A DNA stretch of 64,000 nucleotides from Desulfurivibrionaceae bacterium (GTDB lineage: Bacteria > Desulfobacterota > Desulfobulbia > Desulfobulbales > VMSU01): positions 1 to 64,000 of the forward strand of contig JAQYVV010000010.1 of NCBI GenBank assembly GCA_030145275.1, read 5' to 3'. Under the pieces are notes generated by a model, which worked only from the letters and a program-made list of their open reading frames with translations, did no database searches and was not told where the DNA came from. The position numbers and the translations under genes are program-made. Below are positions 37,201-47,806 of the stretch, one piece after another (position 1 is the first letter of the stretch; every line of letters starts with the position of its first letter).

Positions 37201-40200
37201 ATGCACATAGATAAAAGTTTATATAAGGGCCCGATCGCCTGGATGACCGGAAATCCTGTCGCGGCCAACCTGTTAATGCTCTTTCTATTGGTGGGCGGAT
37301 TTTTCTGGGGGACCCAGGTCAAGCAGGAGGTATTCCCGGAATTCGACCTGGATTTGGTCGAAATCTCGGTGGGTTATCCCGGAGCCAGCCCGGAAGAGGT
37401 TGAGCAGGCTATCATCCTGCCCATTGAAGAGGCAATTCAGAATATCAGCGGCATTGAAGAGGTTAGCTCCACCGCCAGTGAAGGCAGCGGTCGTGTCAGG
37501 GTAGAAGCCTCCTTAGACATTGATCTCCAACAACTGTCCACCGACATTAAAAATGAAGTTGATCGGATTACCACCTTTCCAGATGAGGCAAAAGAGCCTC
37601 TTGTCTCTGTGCCCTCCAGAAAAAGACAAGTTATTACTCTCATCGTCTATGGTCAGCAAAAGCAGAAAGTCCTAAGAGAAGTTACTGAAATGGTGCGAGA
37701 CCAGCTCCTCCAAGACCAAGAGATCACCCAGGTTGAACTCCTTGGTGACCATCCGCTGGAAATGAGCATAGAAATCCCTCAGAAAACCCTGCGCGCATAT
37801 AATCTAAAACTCGCTGATGTTGCCGCTAAAATTAAAAATGCATCCATCGATCTGCCCGGAGGTACTATAAAAACCAAGGGCGGTGAGATCCTGGTGCGCA
37901 TGAAGGAGAGAAAAGACTACAAGAATGAATACTCCTCCATCCCAATTATTAACGCCGCCAACGGCACCGTTGTCACTTTAGGGGAAATTGCCACAATCAC
38001 CGACGGTTTTGAAGAGACCGACCAGCACCTGATTTATAACGACATGCCGGCTTTGGGAATTGACGTTTTCAGGATTGGTAAACAGACCCCCATTTCGGTG
38101 GCAGACGCCGTCCTGGCCCATGTAGAAAAGCTGCAGAAAACCCTGCCTGACGGCATATATGTGGACACGGTTAATGACCGCTCGGAAATGTTCAGGCAGC
38201 GTGTTGATCTTCTGGTCAAAAACGGCTTACTGGGACTTGCCCTTGTTTTTATCCTGCTTGCCGTTTTCCTGGAGGCCAGGCTAGCTTTTTGGGTCACTTT
38301 AGGTATTCCCATCTCATTTCTCGGCTCTCTGCTTTTTATCCCCAGTTTTGGTGTCAGTATTAATATGATATCCCTCTTTGCCTTTATTATATCCCTTGGT
38401 ATCGTGGTGGATGACACCATTGTCGTTGGCGAAAACGTCTACAGTTATAGACAGCAGGGGCTCTCTGCCTTTGAGGCGGCAATTAAAGGGGCCAAAGATA
38501 TCGCCACCCCGGTGACCTTCAGTATTATCACCAACATTGTCACCTTTATGCCCCTATATTTTGTCCCCGGCACCATGGGCAAAATCTTTCGAACTATCCC
38601 CATAGTTGTATCAGCTGTTTTTCTGATCTCCCTGCTTGAGGCACTTTTTGTACTCCCAGCCCACCTGGGCCATCAGAAAAAGGTCAAAAATCCTCTGCTA
38701 AAATTTATTACCCGCCAGCAGCGTAAATTTTCAGACGGATTTATGGCTTTCGTTAAAAATGTCTACGGCCCTTCTCTCACCCTTGCTTTACGATTTAGAT
38801 ATGTAAGCTTAACCATCAGCATCGTAATCTTGATGATAACCCTTTCTTATGTGAAAAGCGGTCGCATGGGGATAACCATGTTCCCGAAAGTAGAGGCAGA
38901 TCTCTCTTACGCCTCAGCAACACTTCCTGTGGGAGTTACCGTTGGCGACACCATCGAGGTGCACGACCAGATGCTGGCAGCCGCCAACCAGACAATTGAT
39001 GAGATAGGACGGGAAAACCAGGTGGAAGGGATATTATCTTTCATCAACAAAAATACGGTCTGGGTACAGGTCCATATGGTGCCGCCGGAAGAACGCCTTG
39101 TTAACACCTCCGAATTCACTAAAAGATGGCGGCAGGCAACAGGAAGCATTGCCGGCATTGACTCCCTGAAATACAAGGCCGATCACGGCGGCCCAGGATC
39201 AGGTGCCGCCCTAACCGTGGAGCTGCAGCATCGCGATACCGTTGTCCTGGAAGAGGCAAGCAAAGATTTGGCCGAGGCCTTGGGATATTTCCCCTTGGTT
39301 TCAGATATTGATGATGGCTATACCCCCGGCAAGGACCAGTTCGACTTCACCCTCAAAGCAGCCGCCTACCAATTCGGCCTGAGCCCGATGGAGGTGGCCC
39401 GCCAAATACGCAACGCCTATTATGGTTACGAGGCCTTAACCCAGCTTCGAGGCCGCAACGAGATAAAAATAATGGTGCGCCACCCAGAAAATGAACGAAA
39501 GGCGGAATACTATCTTGATGAGATGCTGATCACCACTCCCAAGGGCATAAAAGTACCATTAACCGAGATTGCCGAGATAAAGAGAGGCAAGGCCTTTACG
39601 ACTATTAGCAGGAGAGACGGGAAAAGAGTTGTAACCGTAACTTCTGATGTGACCCCGCAAAGTAAAGCAGAAATGGTCTTGGAATCAATAAAGCAGGAGA
39701 CCCTGCCGGCTTTGCAGAAAAAATACCAGGGGCTTAGTTTCAGCTTTGAGGGGAAACAGGCCGACAGGAAAGAGTCCATGGCCGCCCTGGCAAAAGGGAT
39801 GGTTTTGGCCTTAATGATCGTCTACATGCTGCTGGCAATTCCTTTTAAAAGCTATATTCAGCCTTCAATTATTATGATCAGCATACCATTTGGAGTCGTC
39901 GGGGCAATTATCGGTCACTTGCTCATGGGATACAGCCTCAGCCTCCTGAGCATGTTCGGGATTGTCGCCCTCTCCGGTGTTGTGGTCAACGATTCCCTGA
40001 TCTTAATTGATTATGCAAACAAACAGGTCCGGGGTGGAGCGACCCATTATGCCGCTGTCATAAATGCCGGTATCAAACGTTTTCGCCCCATTCTGCTCAC
40101 CACCCTCACCACCTTTTGCGGCCTTATGCCCATGATCTTTGAATCTTCGCGCCAGGCCCGCTTTCTTATCCCAATGGCAATTTCTCTAGGCTTTGGCATC

Positions 40201-40314
40201 CTCTTTTCGACTGTGATTATTCTTGTCCTGGTCCCTTCACTGTATATAATTGTCGAGGACATCAAGTGGCTCTTTAAGAAGATTTTTTTCCACCACTCAA
40301 TAAGTTCTACGTAA
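37201..40314 (+). CDS. RND multidrug/metal efflux permease (AcrB family)
   Basis: 1037 aa; YPGASPEEVEQAIILPIEEAIQNI, GIVVDDTIVVGENVYSY, GVVVNDSLILIDYAN. Confidence 0.93.
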   Translation: MHIDKSLYKGPIAWMTGNPVAANLLMLFLLVGGFFWGTQVKQEVFPEFDLDLVEISVGYPGASPEEVEQAIILPIEEAIQNISGIEEVSSTASEGSGRVRVEASLDIDLQQLSTDIKNEVDRITTFPDEAKEPLVSVPSRKRQVITLIVYGQQKQKVLREVTEMVRDQLLQDQEITQVELLGDHPLEMSIEIPQKTLRAYNLKLADVAAKIKNASIDLPGGTIKTKGGEILVRMKERKDYKNEYSSIPIINAANGTVVTLGEIATITDGFEETDQHLIYNDMPALGIDVFRIGKQTPISVADAVLAHVEKLQKTLPDGIYVDTVNDRSEMFRQRVDLLVKNGLLGLALVFILLAVFLEARLAFWVTLGIPISFLGSLLFIPSFGVSINMISLFAFIISLGIVVDDTIVVGENVYSYRQQGLSAFEAAIKGAKDIATPVTFSIITNIVTFMPLYFVPGTMGKIFRTIPIVVSAVFLISLLEALFVLPAHLGHQKKVKNPLLKFITRQQRKFSDGFMAFVKNVYGPSLTLALRFRYVSLTISIVILMITLSYVKSGRMGITMFPKVEADLSYASATLPVGVTVGDTIEVHDQMLAAANQTIDEIGRENQVEGILSFINKNTVWVQVHMVPPEERLVNTSEFTKRWRQATGSIAGIDSLKYKADHGGPGSGAALTVELQHRDTVVLEEASKDLAEALGYFPLVSDIDDGYTPGKDQFDFTLKAAAYQFGLSPMEVARQIRNAYYGYEALTQLRGRNEIKIMVRHPENERKAEYYLDEMLITTPKGIKVPLTEIAEIKRGKAFTTISRRDGKRVVTVTSDVTPQSKAEMVLESIKQETLPALQKKYQGLSFSFEGKQADRKESMAALAKGMVLALMIVYMLLAIPFKSYIQPSIIMISIPFGVVGAIIGHLLMGYSLSLLSMFGIVALSGVVVNDSLILIDYANKQVRGGATHYAAVINAGIKRFRPILLTTLTTFCGLMPMIFESSRQARFLIPMAISLGFGILFSTVIILVLVPSLYIIVEDIKWLFKKIFFHHSISST

Positions 40315-40413
40315 AGTCAGCCTTTAAAAAACCAAAGTGTCTTGACCTGCTCTAATGTAGATGCTAAATAAGCAGCTCAATTATCTTTTTAGATAAAACA
40401 AAAGGAGTTCAAA

Positions 40414-40698
40414 ATGGGACAAAAAGCACAGGCTCGCCACATACTGGTGGCTACAGAAGAAAAATGCAACCAGCTAAAAGAGAAGATAGAAGGCGGAGAA
40501 GATTTTGCTGAAATCGCAAAGGTACACTCAATCTGTCCATCGTCTAAAGATGGTGGCGCCCTTGGTGAATTTGGCCCAGGAGCCATGGTAGAGGAATTCG
40601 ACAAGGTTGTCTTTAGCGCCGAAGTTAATTCCGTACAGGGACCAGTTAAAACTGATTTTGGCTATCATCTTCTGGAAGTGACAAGCCGCACTGAGTAA
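40414..40698 (+). CDS. ppiC: Parvulin-type peptidyl-prolyl isomerase (PpiC)
   Basis: ARHILV...FAEIAKVHSICPSSKDGGALGEFGPGAMVEEFDKVVFSAEVN...TDFGYHLLEV. Confidence 0.92.
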   Translation: MGQKAQARHILVATEEKCNQLKEKIEGGEDFAEIAKVHSICPSSKDGGALGEFGPGAMVEEFDKVVFSAEVNSVQGPVKTDFGYHLLEVTSRTE

Positions 40699-40723
40699 AA
40701 GGCTCGTAAAAAAACACGAGGCT

Positions 40724-40751
40724 TAGCTGGCCTAATATAATCGGCCAGCTA
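40724..40751. terminator. Hairpin between convergent ppiC and rlmN/selenoprotein ORF
   Basis: TAGCTGGCC-TAATATAATC-GGCCAGCTA. Confidence 0.55.
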
Positions 40752-40775
40752 GGCTTGCCCCCCTCTATAAAGAGG

Positions 40776-40907
40776 CTACAGCAGGGCAAACAACAGCCAT
40801 ACCAACAAGCTGAAACCTACAATTACATATACTACTGGTCTTAAAACATTCCAAAGATTTGTTAACTCCTCCGGAGTTAATACTTTTGGCTGTTTTCAGT
40901 TAGCCAT
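40776..40907 (-). CDS. Candidate 43-aa small membrane selenoprotein (UGA at codon 4)
   Basis: MAN-U(TGA, 40896-40898)-KQPKVLTPEELTNLWNVLRPVVYVIVGFSLLVWLLFALL*; SD GAGGTG upstream; hairpin TTAACTCC-GGA-GGAGTTAA 23 nt after UGA; Sec usage shown by fdnG. Confidence 0.68.
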
Positions 40908-40925
40908 TGTGTCCACCTCTTTTAA

Positions 40926-42086
40926 TTACGTTTTCTTCTTGTCTGCTTTCGTCTTACTTGCCAGTTGACCACATGCAGCCGATATATCTGCGCCCCGGCT
41001 GTTTCTCACCAGAGCTATCAGGCCGGCCTCTCTCAGTACCTCTTGAAAAGCTATAACACATTCTTGCTCAGAGCATTTGTAAGGCAAACCATCACACTCA
41101 TTAAATGGCATCAGATTAATCCTGCAGGAGATCCCTGTTAATTTTTCTGCCAACTGCTTTGCATCATCAAGTGAATCATTCACCCCTTTAATAAGAATAT
41201 ATTCGAACAGGATGACCTTTTTCTTGGCCAAGGGGTATGATCGGCAGGCATTAAGCAGCTGCGCCACAGAATACTTCTGGTTAATTGGCATCAGCATACT
41301 GCGAGTCATATCATCTGCAGCATGGAGAGAAACTGCAATATTGACCCGTATATCCCGACCCAAATCCTCTATTCTTGGTACAATTCCACAGGTTGAAACC
41401 GTGACCCGTCGCTCGGTAAATTCAAAACCCCGCTCATCCATCAAAATAGTCAAGGCGGTTATAAGATGTTCATAATTGGCCAGGGGCTCGCCCATTCCCA
41501 TGAATACCAGATTATTAATAATCTCTCTGGCTGGCACACTGGTCATTCCCGATTGAGCCATGTGTTCCATGACCGCCATAACCTGATTGACCATCTCGGA
41601 GGGGCGCAGGTTTCTTTCAAATCCCATGAGCCCAGTTAGACAAAACTTGCAGCCCATGGCACAGCCAACCTGGGATGAGATGCACAGGGTGTTCCGCCCC
41701 TCTGCCGGAATCATAACACTTTCAATCACCGCACCATCATCAAGGACAAAACCATATTTAACCGTGCCATCTTCCGAGCGTTCTACCTGTGCGAGCTCAA
41801 GAGAGCTTAAATATGAGGCTGAGGCAAGTTTGTCCCGATACTCTTTTTTAAGCAGACCGCCAAGCCCCGAAAAATCCGAACTTCCGAGCTTGTATAGCCA
41901 AGAAAACAGATGAGCAGCCCTTGAAGACGGAATATCCAGACTCTGCAGATATTCGGATAACTGCAAACGAGTGAGACCTCGCAGATCTCTCTTTTCCCTG
42001 GCCCTATTCACGCTCCTCATATCCCCTATCCGCTGGCAGCCCACCCTTTCTGGCCGCCGCCACCGCAAGAGTGTCACATATTTCAT
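40926..42086 (-). CDS. rlmN: 23S rRNA (adenine2503-C2)-methyltransferase RlmN (true start probably internal, MRSVNRAREKRD)
   Basis: Radical SAM CxxxCxxC (GCKFCLTGLMGFERNL), NLVFMGMGEPLANYEHL. Confidence 0.95.
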   Translation of the reverse strand: MKYVTLLRWRRPERVGCQRIGDMRSVNRAREKRDLRGLTRLQLSEYLQSLDIPSSRAAHLFSWLYKLGSSDFSGLGGLLKKEYRDKLASASYLSSLELAQVERSEDGTVKYGFVLDDGAVIESVMIPAEGRNTLCISSQVGCAMGCKFCLTGLMGFERNLRPSEMVNQVMAVMEHMAQSGMTSVPAREIINNLVFMGMGEPLANYEHLITALTILMDERGFEFTERRVTVSTCGIVPRIEDLGRDIRVNIAVSLHAADDMTRSMLMPINQKYSVAQLLNACRSYPLAKKKVILFEYILIKGVNDSLDDAKQLAEKLTGISCRINLMPFNECDGLPYKCSEQECVIAFQEVLREAGLIALVRNSRGADISAACGQLASKTKADKKKT

Positions 42087-42744
42087 TATACAGGTCGCCG
42101 GCGTGGCCTTTTACCCAGCGAAAATTAATATCAAGGCCCTCCGCAAGGTCAAGAAGTTCAGCCCAAAGATCAGGATTAACAGCGGGAGCCTTGTCAGATT
42201 TTATCCAGCCCTTTTTCCTCCAACTTTTTGCCCACCCCTTGCTAATGCCGTTCACAACATAACTTGAATCTGAGTACAATGTGATCGGTTTATCCCTTAT
42301 TGCAAGTCCTCTGAGGGCCACTATTGCCCCCATTAACTCCATACGGTTGTTTGTGGTCAGGCGAAAGCCTCCCGACAGCTCTTTTTTTTCGCCCTCATGA
42401 ATCACCACAATCCCATAGCCACCAGGGCCGGGATTATTAATACTACCCCCATCGGTATAAATCGTTACCTCACCAGGTTTCGGCGTTATATCAAGAGATT
42501 CCGCATGGCCTTTCTTTTTGGCCTTTGGCCCGGCTGCAGCGTATATTGGCTCCAAAAGCCAATCTTCGGCCTCCTTTTTGCTCGAAAAACCTTTAAAGCG
42601 GGCCGCAGGATAACCTTTGACCTGTGCCTGGGCTTCAGGCCAGTTATCGTATATCCCCGGCGTTTGTCCTACGGCGATTGCATAAAATTTTTTGGTGGCC
42701 ATTTTTTCCGGTTCCAGTATAAATTTTTGTACTGAGATGGCCAC
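42004..42744 (-). CDS. rnhA: Ribonuclease HI with N-terminal viroplasmin/hybrid-binding domain
   Basis: KKFYAIAVGQTPGIYDNWPEAQAQVKGYPAARFKGFSSKKEAEDWL; RNase H core IYTDGGSINNPGPGGYGIV...MELMGAIVAL...YSDSSYVVNGI. Confidence 0.92.
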   Translation of the reverse strand: MAISVQKFILEPEKMATKKFYAIAVGQTPGIYDNWPEAQAQVKGYPAARFKGFSSKKEAEDWLLEPIYAAAGPKAKKKGHAESLDITPKPGEVTIYTDGGSINNPGPGGYGIVVIHEGEKKELSGGFRLTTNNRMELMGAIVALRGLAIRDKPITLYSDSSYVVNGISKGWAKSWRKKGWIKSDKAPAVNPDLWAELLDLAEGLDINFRWVKGHAGDLYNEICDTLAVAAARKGGLPADRGYEERE

Positions 42745-42906
42745 TATTACTAAATTTTGTACCGGCCACCCCGTTTACATCTTCGAGAGAGAGGTTAAAT
42801 AACCTCGTGCTTTCAGGATATTGAGCATATAAAAAGAAAAAACCACCTGTTGGCATGTAGATTGCTGTAGTAAAGAGTAAAACGAACTCCTTATCTCCTT
42901 TCTAAA

Positions 42907-42940
42907 GAAAACCTGCTTTGTCCCCCCAAAGCAGGTTTTC
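42907..42940. terminator. Intrinsic terminator hairpin
   Basis: 14-bp perfect stem GAAAACCTGCTTTG-TCCCCC-CAAAGCAGGTTTTC. Confidence 0.75.
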
Positions 42941-43076
42941 TGTTTCTACCTGTAGGTATTTTCAGATATTCGTTCCAATTGATGCCCTTCATAACAATTC
43001 TCACCTGTCCCCGTATGGCATAAATTCACTCCGCCCACAGGGATCACCGCTTACAGCCTTTTTCCCTGATCATCTA

Positions 43077-43733
43077 CTACCAGACTCGGTGCTCAATTAC
43101 ATTACCCTGACCACGAGGGGCCACCACCAAGACATAGACCTCGACATTTTCCAACTCATTTTTTCCGTCACTTTCTACATGCTGGTACGTTTGCCCCTTT
43201 GCCCAGCCGGAATCATACGTTAGTGCCGTTGCCCCGCGGCTACCGCTCCCCGATACATCAAGAAGCAACAGTCCATCGCGATAACAGGCAGTAATCTGTC
43301 CGCCATGAGAAGAATGCTTTTTTTCACTGACAAGCTTGATTGATTTACATTCCTTATCTGCAATTTTAAAGGAAACCGGTCGATATGAACGATGTTTACC
43401 ACCTATGCGTATTTTTCCACCCTTCATACTGACCCTCAATAAATCACCAAATTGACCTCCATTGCCATTGTAAATAGATTGAATGTGCTCTTTTCTTTCC
43501 CGAGCCCTCTGCTCTGCCACCACTCTTTTAGCTTTTGCTTCTTCGAGCCGGCTTTCTTCCCTAATTCTCTGCCGTTCGTTATACCCTTCAATGGCAACAA
43601 CCCTTTCTGCTTCACTCATTTTTTGCCATTCTTCATCGGCAACACCATAATGACTAGTACTGCACCCAGGTACCAATATGAAAAAAACAAAAACAAATAT
43701 AATCATATTCAGGGTGTTGTTTTTGTAAAACAT
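43077..43733 (-). CDS. Hypothetical lipoprotein
   Basis: Signal peptide with lipobox VPGCST; no family recognised. Confidence 0.6.
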   Translation of the reverse strand: MFYKNNTLNMIIFVFVFFILVPGCSTSHYGVADEEWQKMSEAERVVAIEGYNERQRIREESRLEEAKAKRVVAEQRARERKEHIQSIYNGNGGQFGDLLRVSMKGGKIRIGGKHRSYRPVSFKIADKECKSIKLVSEKKHSSHGGQITACYRDGLLLLDVSGSGSRGATALTYDSGWAKGQTYQHVESDGKNELENVEVYVLVVAPRGQGNVIEHRVW

Positions 43734-43762
43734 AATCGTAATTCCTTTGTTTAATCTTAAAA

Positions 43763-43911
43763 GTATCTATTCAGCTGCACTTCATCTGCGCCCGATAATG
43801 ATTTTCAGCAGATAAGCGAACAAAGTGAGACTTCGATACATAGGTATGCTGGAGATCATTATCAAACACATCTAAAGCACATCCGGAGTCTGCGCTTACC
43901 TGAATAGATAC
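43763..43911. repeat. Family A2-like element with C motif (149 bp)
   Basis: GTATCTATTCAG...GATACATAGGTATGCTGGAG...CGGAGTCTGCGCTTACCTGAATAGATAC. Confidence 0.7.
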
Positions 43912-44111
43912 GCTTAGGGGGTTACCTTGAGTTTTGCTATTTTCGCTGAATAGTTACTCTTAAAACAATATACTCTGCTATTTTTGCATTATTTTCCACT
44001 CCTTTCTTAAACTTCCGCCTTCATTCCCTGCTCATTATTTTTAATACTTGCATTTGAACATCCCAAAATTAGACTATGAAATATAAAGTAATTTGATGCC
44101 TAGTAGCTTGT

Positions 44112-44444
44112 ATGCTGCTAAACAAAACGGAAAAATTGCGTAAGGGCATCAGTCAAACAAGTGGAACTAATGTGGATTGGTATGATAATTATAATATTGG
44201 AGTAGAGCATATCGACAATCAGCACAAAGAGTTGGTTAAGACGTTGGACAACCTACAAGAATCATTAAAGATCAAAGGATTGCCAAGTATATAACAGCCC
44301 AAAAAGAGCAGGCAAAAACAAAGCTGCCGCCGAGGAAGCCCATGGGGTTGTCGATGATTTTCTCAGGCAAAAATTAATAACACCTGAAGAAGAGAAAGAA
44401 ATAAAAAATAACATCGTGAAAAAATTTAAAGACATGTCATGTTA
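44112..44444 (+). pseudogene. Disrupted bacteriohemerythrin remnant
   Basis: First ORF has VDWYDNYNIGVEHIDNQHKELVKTLDNL then stops; a second frame continues GKNKAAAEEAHGVVDDFLRQKLITPEEEKEIKNNIVKKFKDMSC*. Confidence 0.5.
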
Positions 44445-44697
44445 ATCCTGAAATTAAGCACACCTTCATTTCAGCATCGCACTTGGCACTCTCAGGGGTT
44501 GTTACGAAATAACCTTACAAAGAAGCCCATTCTGAGCCTCACATTTTCCTCCCCCCCGAAAAACATATGTTCGTAAAAATTTTGTTTTATCCATATTTTG
44601 TGATAGCATAACAAAGTTGTTTGGGATTTTTTTGACGATTTTTAAATCAGGAAATTGGGCCAAATTATAACGGATAATATTAAACAGGAGAAATAGT

Positions 44698-45498
44698 ATG
44701 AGAAGAGTTATTGGTTTTACCACAGCTATCTTTTTGATCATGGGTATACTTGCATCAGCATATGGCACAGAAATTAGTTGTTGGTTCCCACCGGGCTGGA
44801 AAAGTAAACCTAGACAAGCTTTGGCGATTACCAAGGCCCTAAGCACAGAAACCGGAATAACCATTAAACCGCGCATTGCCAAAAGCTATCCCCAAATTTT
44901 GAAGTCCTTTGACTCCCCAGACCAGAGCCTTGTCTACGTTGGCTCATTTGTCCAGGCCATCATCAAAGCACGAAGCCTGGGGACTGCCCTTGTCCAAAAC
45001 ATTAACGGCAAAGAGCTTTACTCCGGTGTTTTGATTTACCCTAAAGGGGGCGATCCTGAAGCAATCCTGAAAAACAACCCAGAACAGATCGCCTTTGCCC
45101 TTGGCGCATCCTCCGGTGAATCAAGCGCCAAAGCGGCTACTGGCGGCAAAGCCAACATGGGCACCGCCAACCATGGTAGCACCTGCCGTGCTGTCAGTGC
45201 AGACAAAGCCAAAGCCGGTGTTGTCAAAAATTGGTGGTGGGAGGGCAAAAAGGATGAATTTCCGGAGCTGGCCATGTACAGAATCCCTGATGTTTCCATT
45301 GAGAAAAACCCTGACAATGTTTTGACCGCTTCCAATACTGTGCCTGCTGAGGTTCAACAAAAGATTGCTGCCGCAGCCATTAAAGTAAAAGATGCCTTTG
45401 GCGCACCAGAAATGGTAGAGTTTGATCAGTCCCGCCTTGAGTACCCCTTAGGTCTTATGGCCAAAGGTAAAATTGACCCAATGACTTACAGCTGGTAG
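44698..45498 (+). CDS. Periplasmic substrate-binding protein (PhnD/oxyanion-like)
   Basis: Signal peptide; periplasmic-binding fold sequence; SSGESSAKAATGGKANMGTANHGSTC. Confidence 0.6.
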   Translation: MRRVIGFTTAIFLIMGILASAYGTEISCWFPPGWKSKPRQALAITKALSTETGITIKPRIAKSYPQILKSFDSPDQSLVYVGSFVQAIIKARSLGTALVQNINGKELYSGVLIYPKGGDPEAILKNNPEQIAFALGASSGESSAKAATGGKANMGTANHGSTCRAVSADKAKAGVVKNWWWEGKKDEFPELAMYRIPDVSIEKNPDNVLTASNTVPAEVQQKIAAAAIKVKDAFGAPEMVEFDQSRLEYPLGLMAKGKIDPMTYSW

Positions 45499-45545
45499 GC
45501 CAGAGTAATATTTTTCAGTTTTTTCTTGTTTTCTAGCGTCTTTTG

Positions 45546-45573
45546 CCCCCCTGGGAAAATACTTCCAGGGGGG
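45546..45573. terminator. Hairpin terminator-like
   Basis: CCCCCCTGG-GAAAATACTT-CCAGGGGGG. Confidence 0.5.
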
Positions 45574-45671
45574 GGTGATTTCATGCCACTCATTTCAGCA
45601 CCGACTAAGGCATGTAAAACACGATTTATATTACGCCCGTCGTGTTGGCTCACAAGAAAGCTACCAAGGTG

Positions 45672-47747
45672 CTAAAAATCCTCAAACTCATCATTGGCTT
45701 CCATCAAATCCGTTTTTAAGGGTTGAGCGGCCAGAGTTCTCTGCTTTTTTGTTGCAACTGGGGCTACTGGCAATGTTTTATCTGATGTTTTTAAAAGCCT
45801 AGCAGGGCTAGTCAGATTTTTTTTGGTTCTTTTTACGTTGGGGCCTTTCTCTCTGCCCCCGACCACGGCCGCAAGATCTGCGACTATCTTTTTCACCTGG
45901 GCTGCTTGGGTGGCCAATTGATCAGATGAGGCAGCAATTTCTTCGGAACTTGCCGCGTTTTGCTGGGTGACCGTATCCATGTCAACTACCGCGTGGTTAA
46001 TTTGATCAGTAGCTTTGGCCTGATCCAGGCTGGAATTGGCTATTTCACTGACCAAGGTTACCACTTTAGCCGCATTCTCCGCTACTTTCTCAAAGTCCAG
46101 ATGGGTTTTTGTGGCTGTATCAGATCCTCGATGGACCTTGCCGGTTGTCTCTTCAATCAAGACAGAGGTCTCTTTGGCCGCTTCCGCAGCTCGCATGGCT
46201 AGGTTTCTGACCTCATCAGCCACAACCGCAAAACCTGCTCCTGCTTCTCCTGCTCTGGCAGCTTCTACTGCCGCATTTAGGGCAAGTAAATTGGTTTGAA
46301 ATGCTATTTCATCAATAGTTTTGATTATTTTGGAGGTATCTTCATTGGCCTTTGAAATTTCCGACATAGATATAACCAGTTCATTCATTGATGTGCTGGT
46401 TAGGCCAATAACTTGATTAACTTCCTGCATCAACTTGTCAGCCTGGCTGGCGTTATCCGCATTACTTCTGCCCATGGAGGATACCTCCTCAAGAGAGGCC
46501 GCCGCCTCTTCCTGCGCTGCAGCTTGGGATGAAGCGCCATCGGAAAGGGATAAGCTAGCAGCAGATATCTCTCCGGACGCTACGGCCACCTGCGCGGAAT
46601 TAATGCTAAGATTTTCTATTGATTTACGCAAAGGGAGGCTGATATTGCGGCTTATGATAAAACCAATGATTACTGAGATTAAGGAACCTGCCAAAACGAC
46701 CGCCAATAAAATAATTTTTGCCTTTTTAGCGGTCTCATCTCCAGCTGCAAGATTTTTGCTAACCTCCTCATTGATCGTGGAAACAATGGAGGCAAGAACT
46801 TTTTCTGCATCCAGTAAAGAGACCTCTGTCTTTTCCCGATTATGAGTCTGAAAGTTACTGTAAACGAGCAATGCCTCATTTATTGGGACCATTAAATTAT
46901 CCACATACATCTGAATACTCTCAATACTGGGTAACACTTCTGCAATATATACATCTTTGGCCAGATCAGGTTCTTCGATATCAATAAAATCTGCAATATT
47001 AACGGTGGCCCCCAAAACCTGGCCTAATTCATAAAGTATCTGCTCTTTTGTCTTCTGAACCTGCTCATTTTCAACTTCAAGACCAGTAAGCCACTTGCCA
47101 AAGGCCAAAGACTCGACATCTTCACCGGTATCTACCTTAACATTTTCCAGGACTGACTTACTTACGTCAGCTGTCCACGCCTTATAGGTACCAAAATAAT
47201 GCTCTGCATTCATGGCAAGTTTTTGCGGATTATCAATAGATATTTCATCAATCTGGTGGGCAAACTCCAGACAATTTTCGATGTCTGCTTTCCAAACCAG
47301 CCAGATTTTTTCAAACTTAAGCCATTGATTATTAACTATAGAGCTTTTGGGAAGGGCATCAAAATTTTCCATGTACTGCCCCCCTTCTTCCAAGGCAGCG
47401 GCAAGGTTTTCATATTCCTGGGCTCGCCCTTCCTTGGACAAGGCCGGGTCCAAGACGGTTTGGAGAATAATCTTTACTTCCGTTTGATTCTGCTTAATAT
47501 CTTTAATATTGTTCAGCGTAGGTAAATCCACCTTACCGGTGCGGTTCATCTTTGCCTGGATAGTGCTGGAACTGCTCCAGCCCACTACGCCCACCATAAT
47601 ACTTATAATGGTGGCAAAGAGAAACCCCCCAAGAATCTTAACCTGAATAGATACGTTCATATATAATCTTCTTTTTTTATTGAGATTGTAGTTGGCATGG
47701 AAAAACTTGAGTGCAGCCGAAAATATGTTTTGTTCCACTTCATCCAT
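45672..47747 (-). CDS. Methyl-accepting chemotaxis protein (start probably 47660)
   Basis: Signalling hairpin [50 protein letters not shown]. Confidence 0.93.
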   Translation of the reverse strand: MDEVEQNIFSAALKFFHANYNLNKKRRLYMNVSIQVKILGGFLFATIISIMVGVVGWSSSSTIQAKMNRTGKVDLPTLNNIKDIKQNQTEVKIILQTVLDPALSKEGRAQEYENLAAALEEGGQYMENFDALPKSSIVNNQWLKFEKIWLVWKADIENCLEFAHQIDEISIDNPQKLAMNAEHYFGTYKAWTADVSKSVLENVKVDTGEDVESLAFGKWLTGLEVENEQVQKTKEQILYELGQVLGATVNIADFIDIEEPDLAKDVYIAEVLPSIESIQMYVDNLMVPINEALLVYSNFQTHNREKTEVSLLDAEKVLASIVSTINEEVSKNLAAGDETAKKAKIILLAVVLAGSLISVIIGFIISRNISLPLRKSIENLSINSAQVAVASGEISAASLSLSDGASSQAAAQEEAAASLEEVSSMGRSNADNASQADKLMQEVNQVIGLTSTSMNELVISMSEISKANEDTSKIIKTIDEIAFQTNLLALNAAVEAARAGEAGAGFAVVADEVRNLAMRAAEAAKETSVLIEETTGKVHRGSDTATKTHLDFEKVAENAAKVVTLVSEIANSSLDQAKATDQINHAVVDMDTVTQQNAASSEEIAASSDQLATQAAQVKKIVADLAAVVGGREKGPNVKRTKKNLTSPARLLKTSDKTLPVAPVATKKQRTLAAQPLKTDLMEANDEFEDF

Positions 47748-47806
47748 CAGCGACCAGCTAAATCATAGTTTCAGGCTGACCGCTGACAGAGTAAAGTTAA
47801 GGCAAA

